Assembly (NCBI GenBank): GCA_964526635.1
Contig: CAZGLR010000058.1
Span: 1-21,326 of the forward strand
Length of the DNA: 21,326 nt
Source: CAZGLR01 sp964526635
GTDB lineage: Bacteria; Zixibacteria; MSB-5A5; GN15; JAAZOE01
Reading direction: 5' to 3'
How positions within the stretch are numbered: position 1 is the first letter of the stretch; each line of letters begins with the position of its first letter. Of this stretch, positions 1 to 8,131 are shown in pieces. The notes beneath the pieces were generated by a model, which worked only from the letters and a program-made list of their open reading frames with translations, searched no databases and had not been told where the DNA came from. The position numbers were made by a program, and so were the translations under genes.

Positions 1-1
1 T

Positions 2-406
2 AGAACTCAGGTAGATTCGGATGGCGATGGCACCGGCAACGAATGCGATGACTGCACCGACGAAGATGGCGATGGCTACGGTCACTGGCAGCATCCGCAG
101 AGCACCTGCCCGCAGGATAATTGTCCCTATGTCTATAACCCCGACCAAACCGATCTCGACGAAAATGGCATAGGTGATGTGTGCGAAGACGACTGCTGTG
201 CTACCCCCGGCGACGCCAATCGGGATTATGATTGCAATATCGGCGATGCTGTCTGGATTATAAATTTTGTATTCAAAGGCGGCCCTCCTCCGCCATGCGA
301 TCAGGAAGGTGATTCTAATGGTGATGGTAATGTCAATGTAGGCGATGGCGTCTATATAATCGGCTTTGTCTTCAAGGGCGGCCCGGCCCCAGTCTGCGGG
401 CCATAA
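2..406 (+). CDS. C-terminal end of a secreted protein with thrombospondin type-3 and dockerin-like repeats (partial)
   Basis: The reading frame is open from base 2 to a TAA at 404-406; the 5' end lies outside the window. The first ~57 residues carry two Asp-rich calcium-binding units of thrombospondin type-3 kind (DSDGDGTGNECDDC; DNCPYVYNPDQTDLDENGIG). They are followed by two dockerin-like repeats: GDANRDYDCNIGDAVWIINF and GDSNGDGNVNVGDGVYIIGF, each ending FKGGPxP. The protein ends VCGP, nearly the same as the tail of the 10630-13920 protein (ICGP). Both repeat types bind calcium in known families, so this is most likely an extracellular, calcium-stabilised protein. The first dockerin loop has Tyr where Gly is usual (NRDYD). 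The N-terminal function cannot be told from this fragment. An intrinsic terminator follows 24 bases after the stop. Confidence 0.85.
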   Translation, partial: RTQVDSDGDGTGNECDDCTDEDGDGYGHWQHPQSTCPQDNCPYVYNPDQTDLDENGIGDVCEDDCCATPGDANRDYDCNIGDAVWIINFVFKGGPPPPCDQEGDSNGDGNVNVGDGVYIIGFVFKGGPAPVCGP

Positions 407-429
407 AAGCCCCCGCCGCAAAGGTCATT

Positions 430-460
430 AAAAAAGCCCCGAGCTCCCCGGGGCTTTTTT
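430..460 (+). terminator. Rho-independent terminator after the dockerin-tailed gene
   Basis: An A-run plus GCCCC at 430-440 pairs with GGGGC plus a T-run at 450-460 around a 9-base loop. It lies 24 bases after the stop of the upstream gene. The A/T symmetry would allow it to work on both strands, but only the + strand has a gene ending here. Confidence 0.85.
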
Positions 461-530
461 CAATTTGTGATTGCCATTTCTGAATTCATGTGTCAGATTA
501 TACCGGACCGTGACAGTCCCGTATCGCGAA

Positions 531-559
531 TGTTAACTCGAGATTTAGAGAAGTATACC
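531..559 (+). promoter_or_regulatory. Weak candidate promoter for the CGxC protein gene
   Basis: TGTTAA at 531-536, a 17-base spacer and TATACC at 554-559 lie about 65 bases before the start codon at 624. The -35 match is poor, so this is only the best candidate in the 407-623 gap. Apart from the terminator at 430-460, nothing else was recognised in that gap. Confidence 0.3.
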
Positions 560-623
560 ATACACATAACATGCGGCGGGCCTCCGCCCGTGCGCCCCAA
601 AACACTACCTGGAGGATGAAAAA

Positions 624-1109
624 ATGAAACATGTCATTCTGGCCCTGAGCCTGGTATTCTGTATCGCGCTTATGGCCAACGCCGAAGATACCAAGCTGTG
701 GTTCGATATGGAAAACTGCGGCTTCTGCAAACATCTCATGGCCGAACCCGGACTTATGGACAATATGGCCTGGGAGCATCACGACATCAAAAATGGCGTC
801 CTGATCATGACGGTCATCGATCCCAAATACGATGATGCTTACCAGAAGGCCGTGAAGGCCATGCAACAGACCGGCAACGAAATGATGGCCGGTAAGCAGG
901 TTTATATGTGCGGCCATTGCGAAACCTATGGCATGCTCATGATGTCCGGCATCAATATGGAAGTTGTCAAGACTTCAGCCGGTGAAATCACTCTGATGAC
1001 TTCGGATAAACCGGAAATGATCGAGAAACTCCACGTCTATTCCAAAAAGAATCAGGAAGCAATGGCCAGGATGGAAAAGATGGACCCACACCACGGCCAC
1101 AATCACTAA
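624..1109 (+). CDS. Small exported Met/His-rich protein with two CGxC motifs, HMA-like
   Basis: 161 aa, ATG start with GGAGG at 611-615, 8 bases upstream. Residues 1-20 form a signal peptide with an AxA-type cleavage site (ANA|ED). The mature part has CGFC at 32-35 and CGHC at 96-99, 20 Met residues in all, and a His-rich end (HHGHNH). The two halves look like an internal duplication. In each, CGxC is followed 29-30 residues later by a strand ending in MT, then a Pro and a helix (CGFC...LIMTVIDP; CGHC...ITLMTSDKP). This beta-alpha-beta-beta-alpha order, with the CxxC before the first helix, resembles heavy-metal-associated (HMA) domains, though the usual GMxCxxC is absent. Soft-metal binding (copper or zinc) in the periplasm is therefore an inference. 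A thioredoxin-like redox role is less likely because the usual WCGPC context is missing. It is probably monocistronic. Confidence 0.8.
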   Translation: MKHVILALSLVFCIALMANAEDTKLWFDMENCGFCKHLMAEPGLMDNMAWEHHDIKNGVLIMTVIDPKYDDAYQKAVKAMQQTGNEMMAGKQVYMCGHCETYGMLMMSGINMEVVKTSAGEITLMTSDKPEMIEKLHVYSKKNQEAMARMEKMDPHHGHNH

Positions 1110-1129
1110 GCCAAAATCACTCCCAAACA

Positions 1130-1159
1130 GATCAGGCCGGGAAATTTCCCGGCCTGATC
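1130..1159. terminator. Perfect 15-bp palindrome between convergent genes, probable bidirectional terminator
   Basis: A perfect inverted repeat, GATCAGGCCGGGAAA followed by its complement, sits between two converging genes. The + side has no clear T-run after the stem. The - side is followed by a moderately T-rich stretch. A terminator or 3'-end-stabilising hairpin is the simplest reading. Confidence 0.65.
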
Positions 1160-1200
1160 AATGCCCAATCATAAATTTTAACTACTACACTGCCCGAATA

Positions 1201-1776
1201 TCAATTCTGTGGCTTCTGGAACAAATACAGGTCGTAGATAAATGGCGTAATATTAATCTTTTGCTTCATCTCAAAACGGTTCATCGTCTGCAATAGCTCT
1301 TTCTCGTTATACACGGCATGCTCAATCAAATGCTCCGACAACACCGGCTTCATTAATCGAAACGTACTCCACAGCAGGCCATTGGGAATAGTCGTAATCA
1401 GCAAGCCGCCCGGTTTGAGCACCCGCAGAAATTCGCCGGCGGCCGTTTCCGGATCAGGGAGATGTTCGATAACGCCGAGAAGAAATATAGTATCGTACTT
1501 TTCATCGCCAAACGGTAAGTCATCGGCGCTGCAGACCGTGACGATCAGATCGAACATGTTCTGATCCTCGAGATCACAGGAGGTAAAATCTTTGGCCAAT
1601 TCCCGAAAGGTCGCTTCGAGGACACCCCGTCCGCAGCCGATATCAAGCACACTTCGGTCGGTAATCCATTCATTTCGATTCTTGTGGACTGTCATCAACT
1701 GAGAACGGGCATATGTTTTAGTAATCCAGTTCTTCTGCGAATTGACATATTTATCAATATTCGATTCCATCGCCAT
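1201..1776 (-). CDS. Class I SAM-dependent methyltransferase (Methyltransf_11 type)
   Basis: 191 aa from the ATG at 1776. GAGAGG lies 5 bases upstream of this ATG; the adjacent in-frame GTG at 1779 would sit only 2 bases from it. SAM-binding motif I is VLDIGCGRG (43-51), followed by the acidic end of strand 2 (SCDLED) and the motif AxDLPF (SADDLPFGDEKYD). A VIEHLPDP segment and the characteristic VLKPGGLLITTIPN strand 5 come next. Length and motif order fit the small-molecule or lipid methyltransferase group with a Rossmann-like fold. The C-terminal third (LIEHAVYNEKELL) resembles methyltransferases placed near glycan or quinone genes, but nothing nearby fixes the substrate. It is cytoplasmic, with its own promoter (1818-1846), and convergent with the CGxC protein gene. 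The substrate is unknown. Confidence 0.9.
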   Translation of the reverse strand: MAMESNIDKYVNSQKNWITKTYARSQLMTVHKNRNEWITDRSVLDIGCGRGVLEATFRELAKDFTSCDLEDQNMFDLIVTVCSADDLPFGDEKYDTIFLLGVIEHLPDPETAAGEFLRVLKPGGLLITTIPNGLLWSTFRLMKPVLSEHLIEHAVYNEKELLQTMNRFEMKQKINITPFIYDLYLFQKPQN

Positions 1777-1817
1777 CACGGCCTCTCAATTTAATACAGG
1801 TTCCTGCGGGTCGATCA

Positions 1818-1846
1818 ACTATAATCAAAATTCGGCCGAATGACAA
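1818..1846 (-). promoter_or_regulatory. Candidate sigma70-like promoter of the methyltransferase gene
   Basis: On the - strand TTGTCA (1841-1846), a 17-base spacer and TATAGT (1818-1823). The predicted transcript start is near 1811, about 35 bases before the ATG at 1776, which agrees with the chosen start. Confidence 0.6.
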
Positions 1847-1958
1847 TTTATTTTGCGTGTCCCTATCATCGTCGGTAAACAATTCGAGAATTCTAAGTAT
1901 GCGGGTTACTACATAACCACGATCTCCGGATTTAAATCGAATCGCAGAATGCTTTGGC

Positions 1959-1990
1959 AAAAAAAGAGCCGGACAGATGCCCGGCTCTTT
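1959..1990 (-). terminator. Rho-independent terminator of the subtilase gene
   Basis: On the - strand AAAGAGCCGG (1981-1990) pairs with CCGGCTCTTT (1963-1972) around an 8-base loop. A T-run continues to 1959. It lies 26 bases past the stop codon of the protease gene. Confidence 0.88.
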
Positions 1991-2016
1991 GAGTTTGCTG
2001 CACGGTGGGGTGTGTT

Positions 2017-5000
2017 CTATCTCAAGAGCACCATGCGTTTGGTTTCGGCAAACGTCCCCGCCTGAATGCGATAGAGATAAATGCCGCTGGCATATCCCGC
2101 CGCATCCCACGTGACCGCGTGTTTGCCGGCCGTATAATAACCGTCGGCAACCGTCTCAACCAACTGACCGGTGATATTATAGACATTGATCCTAATATCA
2201 CTGGCGGCCGCCAGACTGAATTCGATTGTCGTGGTGGGGTTAAACGGATTCGGATAGTTCTGTGACAACGAGTACACTTCCGGAATCGGCTCGGCATCGG
2301 CAAAACTGCTGACCCCGCCCATGCCGCGGAACTCGATTTGGTCGATATACACATCATCGACATTTCCACTCGCGTCACACATAAAGCGGATCCGGGCATT
2401 GGTCGGGAAATTGTACTGGCTGCTCGAGATAGTCACGGTTGCATGGTAGAAGGTGTTGTTGTTGAAGTCAACACCGACTGTAAAGGCCGCCACCGTCTGC
2501 CAGACAGAACCATCGAAATATTGCACCCAGAAGTCTTCATTCCTGTCCATGCTGACCGCATAGAAATAGAAATCGACTTCCAGTTCGCCATATCCGGACA
2601 CGTCATGTCCATAAGTATGGTAGAATGACGACGCCACCCCGCTGTTGTCCTGAATATCGATTGCATCGCTGCCCTGCCAGGCATACGTACCTCCGGTGTA
2701 GCGACTGCAGTCGCCGCCACCATCGGTGTAGTTGCCCCAGCCGCTTTCGAAATCATCATACGTGATGACTGTCCAGCCGCCGGATTCGTTGACAGTAATA
2801 TAATCGGTCTTGGTCTCAACATCGCTGCCATACGCGTTGTACGCCGTCAGCGTGACCGTATACGTACCCGCCGAGTTATACTGATGCGATGGATTCTGGG
2901 CGGTCGATGATCCGCCGTCACCAAAAGTCCAGTTCCAGCTCGTGGCGCCGACCGACAGATCAGTGAAATCGACCGTCAACGGCACGAAACCGGTTGTCGG
3001 ATCCGCCGAGAAATCAGCTACCGGCGGGGCTTCATTGGAAATCACCTCAATATCGTCAAAGGCCATACCGTCAGTCGATATCGAGTAGTTGTCATACTGC
3101 TGGAATTTCACCACAAATGTCCCGGTGAGCGATACACCGTAGCTTGAAGCCAGGGCATCAAGGTCGAGCACAATCTGCTGATACGTCGTATTACCGTTGG
3201 CCAGACTGTAAACCTTGGTAAAGCTGCTGCCGCCATCGTCAGAGAAGAAAACACCGTCCTGCGTATGGGTTTCATCGCCGAATTCCTTCCACCAGAAACT
3301 CAGCTCGACATCGCTCTTGCCGGCCAGGTTCAGCCGCAGCCAGGCTTCATTCTGAGCATACGCTCCGCCGTTGTAATTGTCATCCATAGTCAGATGATAA
3401 GTTCCCCGCGGCGAGTTGGCCGTTGTGATTAATATACGGCCCTCAGAGTTGCTGCTCTGGGTGAACCAGTACTGATCGAATGAGCCGGTTTCAAACCCGG
3501 TCGAATACGGCAAGTTCGCGTAATCTGTCGTCGGTTCGGTCACCGTGATATACGCGGTCTTGGTTTCGCCGTCACTACCGCATGAGTTGGTCGCGGTCAG
3601 TGACACGGTATATGTCCCGGCACCGGTATAGGTATGCGAGGGATTCTGCGCGGTCGAGGATCCGCCGTCACCGAAAGTCCAGCTCCAACTGGTGGGACTG
3701 CCTGAGGAAAGATCAGTGAAGTTGACCGTCAAGGGCGCTGTACCCGATGTCGGCGAGCCCGAGAAATTGGCCACCGGGGCGGTACAGGCATTGACGGTAA
3801 TGTAATTGGTCTTGGTTTCGACATCCGAACCACTGGCATTGGTTGCGGTCAGCGAGACCGTATAGGTTCCGGCCGAGGTATACTGATGTGAGGGATTCTG
3901 CGCAGTCGATGATCCGCCGTCACCGAAAGTCCAACTCCAGCTGGTCGGGCTGTTGGTGGATAAATCAGTGAAATTCACTGTCAATGGCTCCGTACCCGAT
4001 GTCGGCGAACCGGAGAAATTGGCCACCGGCGCCGGCGGGGGTCCGGTATTGACTGCATCGTACAGGTTGATTCGACCGGCACCCATCTTGCCGATATACG
4101 CACTCGACAATTCGGAGTCAATATTCTCGGCACTGGTGTACAGCTGATTCTCCACCTGCGAGGCTGACCAGGTCAGGTTCTGTGACCAGATCATCGCCGC
4201 CGTGGCTGCCGCCATCGGACAAGCCATCGAGGTGCCATCCAGCGACGCCCAATAGTCAACATTGGGATCGGCATGGTCATGATAGGTGGAGTAGATACCA
4301 ACACCCGGAGCTGAGATGTCAACCCAGGTGCCGTAGGTTGTAAACGATGCCGCAGCATCATTTTGATCGGTCGCAGCCACCGAGATACAGTCACCGCGGC
4401 CATTGAGATAATCGGCCGTCTGGCTGCCATCGTTACCGGCAGCGACGAAGATCAAGCCGCCGTTGTTGATGAAATACGTCGCCGCGGCACCAATACCTCC
4501 GGAGTTCGACGAGCCCCAGCTGCATGAGGCGATTCGGGCGCCATTATCGGCGGCATAATAAAATGCTTCAGCCGCGGCATCCATCAACACGACACCGTAT
4601 TCCTGGCCAAAATACTGGTAGGAATAGCCCATGCGCAGGGCCATGACTTTGACACCGTTGCCATATTGCTGCTCGGTGCCATTGCCCCAGCCGCCGGCCA
4701 CACCGGCCATGCCATAACCGTTGTTGGTCAGCATGCCGACGATACCTGAAGTGTGCGTGCCGTGGCCATTGAAGTCACGCGGATCATTGTCCTTGGTATA
4801 ACAATCTTCGCCGGACCAGCAATTGGAGCCGTTGTCGACGAAGTCATACCCGATCCAGTCGTCGGTATAACCGTTGCCGTCATCGTCTACTCCCGATGAG
4901 CCATTCAGTTCGGCCGTGTTGATCCACATGTTGCCACGGGCCGCACCGGGATTCGATGGTGAGGTGTTGGCACCGCCAAGGTCGCGATGATAATACCGGG

Positions 5001-5541
5001 TTCCCGAGTCGAGAATCGCGAGAATAATCGACGTGCTTCCAGTCTGAATATTCCAGGCTTCCGGCGAGTCGATATCATCGTCATTGGCTTGATTGTGATA
5101 CCATTGATAAGGATCATAGAAACCGTCGTTCGGTGTTGCGTACATGGCGTGAATACCGATCGGCTCGACCTTTTCCACCAGGGGATGAACCGCATAGGCC
5201 GCCAGAGCGTCCTCCAGCGTCCCGGCCTCAAATTTGATTTTGTGGTACTTGGCCAGTTCGCCCGAAGATCCGACAAATTGTTGTTTGATACCCGACGCTG
5301 CAAAACGATCCGAGATAGCGTCGAAGTCGGCATCGCCAATATGGGCGACACCATTGGCCGCAACAGTCGAAGAAACCTTGCCGACCGTCGGTTTCATCAC
5401 GACAATCAGTCGATCCGGGACATACCCCAGAAACGACGGGATATCGTGATTCTGCTGCACTGTCTTGATTTCGACAGGCGCGGCCATCACTGATGCAAAA
5501 CATAAAAGCAATAGTGTGGAGAGAATTACGAATCTCTGCAT
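2017..5541 (-). CDS. Secreted subtilisin-like serine protease (S8) with PKD domains and a type IX-type sorting domain
   Basis: 1174 aa, ATG at 5541 with GGAGGG 4 bases upstream. Signal peptide 1-20; propeptide-like region ~40-130. The S8 catalytic domain (~150-495) has all key residues: Asp178 (ILDSGT), His263 (GHGTHTSG), oxyanion Asn370 (AAGN) and Ser438 (GTSMACP). Then come PKD1 (505-583), PKD2 (589-667), a jelly-roll/MAM-like region (~680-835), PKD3 (840-917), a second such region (~925-1080) and a C-terminal FlgD-like sorting domain (~1086-1174). The last starts with the SxNYPNPFNP motif and ends RMVLLR. In Bacteroidota this tail directs type IX secretion and is cleaved; the same route here is an inference. 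The likely role is degradation of extracellular protein, with the PKD and jelly-roll modules binding substrate or surface. PKD1 and PKD2 differ at only about 10 of 79 residues. No convincing promoter was found. Confidence 0.95.
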   Translation of the reverse strand: MQRFVILSTLLLLCFASVMAAPVEIKTVQQNHDIPSFLGYVPDRLIVVMKPTVGKVSSTVAANGVAHIGDADFDAISDRFAASGIKQQFVGSSGELAKYHKIKFEAGTLEDALAAYAVHPLVEKVEPIGIHAMYATPNDGFYDPYQWYHNQANDDDIDSPEAWNIQTGSTSIILAILDSGTRYYHRDLGGANTSPSNPGAARGNMWINTAELNGSSGVDDDGNGYTDDWIGYDFVDNGSNCWSGEDCYTKDNDPRDFNGHGTHTSGIVGMLTNNGYGMAGVAGGWGNGTEQQYGNGVKVMALRMGYSYQYFGQEYGVVLMDAAAEAFYYAADNGARIASCSWGSSNSGGIGAAATYFINNGGLIFVAAGNDGSQTADYLNGRGDCISVAATDQNDAAASFTTYGTWVDISAPGVGIYSTYHDHADPNVDYWASLDGTSMACPMAAATAAMIWSQNLTWSASQVENQLYTSAENIDSELSSAYIGKMGAGRINLYDAVNTGPPPAPVANFSGSPTSGTEPLTVNFTDLSTNSPTSWSWTFGDGGSSTAQNPSHQYTSAGTYTVSLTATNASGSDVETKTNYITVNACTAPVANFSGSPTSGTAPLTVNFTDLSSGSPTSWSWTFGDGGSSTAQNPSHTYTGAGTYTVSLTATNSCGSDGETKTAYITVTEPTTDYANLPYSTGFETGSFDQYWFTQSSNSEGRILITTANSPRGTYHLTMDDNYNGGAYAQNEAWLRLNLAGKSDVELSFWWKEFGDETHTQDGVFFSDDGGSSFTKVYSLANGNTTYQQIVLDLDALASSYGVSLTGTFVVKFQQYDNYSISTDGMAFDDIEVISNEAPPVADFSADPTTGFVPLTVDFTDLSVGATSWNWTFGDGGSSTAQNPSHQYNSAGTYTVTLTAYNAYGSDVETKTDYITVNESGGWTVITYDDFESGWGNYTDGGGDCSRYTGGTYAWQGSDAIDIQDNSGVASSFYHTYGHDVSGYGELEVDFYFYAVSMDRNEDFWVQYFDGSVWQTVAAFTVGVDFNNNTFYHATVTISSSQYNFPTNARIRFMCDASGNVDDVYIDQIEFRGMGGVSSFADAEPIPEVYSLSQNYPNPFNPTTTIEFSLAAASDIRINVYNITGQLVETVADGYYTAGKHAVTWDAAGYASGIYLYRIQAGTFAETKRMVLLR
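3541..3777 (-). repeat. PKD repeat unit 2 of the subtilase, near copy of unit 1
   Basis: Codes for residues 589-667 and is about 87% identical in protein to the unit at 3793-4029 (about 10 differences in 79 residues, counted by eye). It is separated from unit 1 by a five-residue linker. PKD3 (2791-3024) is clearly more diverged, so units 1 and 2 are a later tandem duplication. Confidence 0.85.
3793..4029 (-). repeat. PKD repeat unit 1 of the subtilase
   Basis: Codes for residues 505-583, directly after the Pro-rich linker that ends the catalytic domain. It contains the typical PKD core WTFGDG and a TYTVSLTATN strand. Confidence 0.85.
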
Positions 5542-5911
5542 GAGACCCTCCGAATAATAGTGAAGTTAGTCAGGGCGGAACAAAACGAAAAAAACTAATC
5601 TATGTATACCTCCTGTTGTTGCACCATTAACAGCACACTAAATGAGGTATGACAGGCGGTCTCGCGACCGGACGGATAGATGGTTGGTATTAATAATCCT
5701 GCACTGTAAAGTAATGAGAATATCTCCTGTTTAGCAACTAAAAAAATGATATCCATGGGTCAAAAATCACCGCCGGATCGGCTTCCGACAGAGAAATTGA
5801 GACAGGACGTAAACACAATGTAACTATTGACTTGACAAAACCGCAATTCCCCTTAATATTTATTGTAACCTACCATCTTAACAAAAATACTTGCAACGCA
5901 GGGGAGGCTAT
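5542..5911. other. 370-bp divergent intergenic region between the protease and LVIVD-repeat genes
   Basis: AT-rich non-coding stretch. It holds the GGAGGG ribosome site of the protease next to 5541, and a small CGGTC-TCGC-GACCG hairpin at 5657-5670. A candidate + strand promoter lies at 5832-5860. On the - strand the best promoter guesses are TGTTAA-18-TATACA in the 5595-5630 area and TTGCTA-17-TTACTT near 5710-5735; neither is convincing. No small gene or repeat was recognised. Confidence 0.6.
5832..5860 (+). promoter_or_regulatory. Candidate promoter of the LVIVD-repeat gene
   Basis: TTGACA at 5832-5837, a 17-base spacer and AATATT at 5855-5860. The transcript would start near 5867, about 45 bases before the ATG at 5912. 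The -35 is consensus and the -10 is weak. Confidence 0.5.
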
Positions 5912-8053
5912 ATGCGAAACACCAATGCTGTGCTGACCGCTGCGAGTCTGTGCGTCTTACTTTGTCTGACATCTCTCGCATCAGCCGAAATGCCAACCAC
6001 GCTGTTACCCTCGGATATCAATTCTGAGGCATATCACAAATCGGTAGCCGAAGAGCAATTCTATCAGGGCGAAATGTCTTTGACCTACCGCTCCAGTGCT
6101 CTCTGGCAGGGGGTAAACCAGAGCCTTGCCATTGACAACTACATGTACTGCTTTCTTTACTTTGGTCTTCATGTTATCGACATGTCAGTACCTTCTGATC
6201 CTCACGTGGTCGCCGAATTTCACTATCCCGTCAAATCCGAAGATCTTGTTCGTGATGGCAATTTTCTGTACTCGGCCAATGCATACGATGGTGTCGCGAT
6301 ATTCGATATTACCGATCGCACCAATCCCGTTCTGGCCGCCGAGATCGCAATGCCATCGGGATATAGCTATTCCACTGCTCAGGGGATTTTTGTCGATAAC
6401 GACCGGGCCTATGTCTCCGGCAGCAGTGTATATATGATTATCGATGTCAGCGATCCCTATCATCCAACGATCATAAACCATTTTGAGCCCCAGTACCGGG
6501 TCTATCATTCGGTTGTGATCGATGACTATGCCTTTATGATCAGCAATTTTGGTCTGAGCAGCTATGATATCTCGGACCCCAATAATCCCGTATTTGTTCA
6601 TCATCGGGATTGTGGCGCCATTGATTTTGCTGTCCGTAACGAAATTGCCTACGTCGGCTGCCGGGGAGACAGCCTCGTGGTGATAAACTGCGACAGCCCC
6701 ACCCAACTCATGGTGCTTGCCACACTGGTCGATACTACTCAAAGCCGCCACTACAAAGATGTTGAAATCTATGGTGACTACCTGTACATGATGGCATACA
6801 ACGGCATTCAAATCGTCGATGTCTCAACACCAACCGCACCGGTAAGTGTTGGGGAGATTCCGCCTTATTTCCAATATACTGATATCAGTATCAATCAGTA
6901 TACCAACACCTTGATTGTTTCTGACTGGCACAAAGGCGCCCACAGATATGATTTGGCTATCCCTGAACAGCCGGCTCTGGAGGCTGAATACAATACTCCT
7001 GGTTTGGGCTATGAACTGGAACTCGCTGGTAATTTCGGCTTTCAGGCCAATGGCCGGGGCGGCATGCTGGTACTCGATTTCACCGACCCCGAAGCCCCCG
7101 AAGTTATCGCCTCATACGAACCCGGCGGTGAAGTCTTTGGCGTTGAAGTGCATGGCCAGTTGGCCTTCCTCGTCGGCAGACAAATAGGTTTTCATATTGT
7201 CGATATCGCCAATCCCTATATGCCCGCACTGATCGGTCAGTGCGATATGCCCAAGGATGCTTACGAGTTTGTTGTACAGGAAAACTACGCCTTTGTCGCC
7301 TGCGGCGACTCCGGTATGGCTACCGTAGATATCTCCACACCATCCGCGCCATATGTGGCTAATCTCTATCCCGTTGATGACTGGACACGGCGGATTGATG
7401 GCACCGGTAATGAAATCTACCTCGCTGTCCTCTATCAGGGCATTGAAATCCTTGATATCAGTGATCCGCTGAACCCTGTCTTGCGTGAGTTCATACCGTT
7501 ACCCGAATATATTGGTAACATTGAAATGGAGGGCGAATACCTCTATGTCACTACCGTGAATCCGATGGTATTATCGGTTTATCATTTACCCAATCCGGCC
7601 ATTCCCATTGTCGTTGCCGATCTTCACGATGTTACCGAATATACTCATCGAATGAAAGTCTATGGCGATTACCTCTATATCTCGGCCGAATATCAGGGTG
7701 TCATGATCTTTAACATTTCCAATCCCGCCGAAATCTACCAGGCGGGCCAGTTTAACGCACTGCCGGGCTGGGTATGGGACGCTGATCCCTATGGCGACTA
7801 TGTGTTGGTCACCTGCGACAATGGTCTCGTGACCGCCTGGCGGGGGACCTGCAATGGTCCCGATGGCACGGGCAGCTTCAATGTTGCCGATGTTATCTTC
7901 CTGATCAATTACATCTTCGCCGGCGGCAACACCCCGTCACCGCTTGATGTCGGTGATGTCAACTGCGACGGCAATGTTAATCTCGGCGATGCTGTTGTAC
8001 TTGTCGATTTCATCTTTCGCGGCGGCAGTGCTCCCTGCGGCGGGTGTTTCTGA
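5912..8053 (+). CDS. Secreted LVIVD-repeat (beta-propeller) protein with dockerin-like tail
   Basis: 713 aa from the ATG at 5912, which has GGGGAGG (5901-5907) 4 bases upstream. An in-frame TTG at 5891 would put that ribosome site inside the gene and is rejected. Residues 1-25 form a signal peptide (ASA|EM). About 14 units of ~40 residues follow, each with a pattern like hxhxGxYhYhAxxxxGhxIhDhSxPxxPxhh (e.g. GIQIVDVSTPTAPVSVG, GIEILDISDPLNPVL). This is the LVIVD family pattern, thought to fold as propeller blades; 14 units could make two seven-bladed propellers. The last ~60 residues are a dockerin-like pair. Its first loop is degenerate (DGTGSFNVADVIF) and its second intact (GDVNCDGNVNLGDAVVL), ending IFRGGSAPCGGCF. 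Function is unknown; it is probably a cell-surface binding or adhesion protein. It appears monocistronic, between its own promoter and terminator. Confidence 0.9.
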   Translation: MRNTNAVLTAASLCVLLCLTSLASAEMPTTLLPSDINSEAYHKSVAEEQFYQGEMSLTYRSSALWQGVNQSLAIDNYMYCFLYFGLHVIDMSVPSDPHVVAEFHYPVKSEDLVRDGNFLYSANAYDGVAIFDITDRTNPVLAAEIAMPSGYSYSTAQGIFVDNDRAYVSGSSVYMIIDVSDPYHPTIINHFEPQYRVYHSVVIDDYAFMISNFGLSSYDISDPNNPVFVHHRDCGAIDFAVRNEIAYVGCRGDSLVVINCDSPTQLMVLATLVDTTQSRHYKDVEIYGDYLYMMAYNGIQIVDVSTPTAPVSVGEIPPYFQYTDISINQYTNTLIVSDWHKGAHRYDLAIPEQPALEAEYNTPGLGYELELAGNFGFQANGRGGMLVLDFTDPEAPEVIASYEPGGEVFGVEVHGQLAFLVGRQIGFHIVDIANPYMPALIGQCDMPKDAYEFVVQENYAFVACGDSGMATVDISTPSAPYVANLYPVDDWTRRIDGTGNEIYLAVLYQGIEILDISDPLNPVLREFIPLPEYIGNIEMEGEYLYVTTVNPMVLSVYHLPNPAIPIVVADLHDVTEYTHRMKVYGDYLYISAEYQGVMIFNISNPAEIYQAGQFNALPGWVWDADPYGDYVLVTCDNGLVTAWRGTCNGPDGTGSFNVADVIFLINYIFAGGNTPSPLDVGDVNCDGNVNLGDAVVLVDFIFRGGSAPCGGCF

Positions 8054-8081
8054 AATTCCCTAAACTCTCTGTAGAGTAATC

Positions 8082-8113
8082 AAAAAAAGCCCCCGAAGTT
8101 CGGGGGCTTTTTT
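8082..8113. terminator. Bidirectional Rho-independent terminator between convergent genes
   Basis: GCCCCCG (8089-8095) pairs with CGGGGGC (8101-8107) around a 5-base loop. An A-run precedes it and a T-run follows it, so it has a U-tract on both strands. It sits between the converging LVIVD-repeat and PiT genes, 28 and 18 bases from their stops. Confidence 0.92.
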
Positions 8114-8131
8114 CAAACCTTATGGATGCCT

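Noticed and set aside
498..917. A 139-codon open frame on the - strand over the CGxC protein gene
   Set aside because: Overlaps a gene with signal peptide, ribosome site and terminator; it is His-rich because it reads the complement of Met codons (CAT).
6185..6811. A 208-codon open frame on the - strand inside the LVIVD-repeat gene
   Set aside because: Shadow of the repeated Asp/Ile codons; no start signal and no homology pattern recognised.
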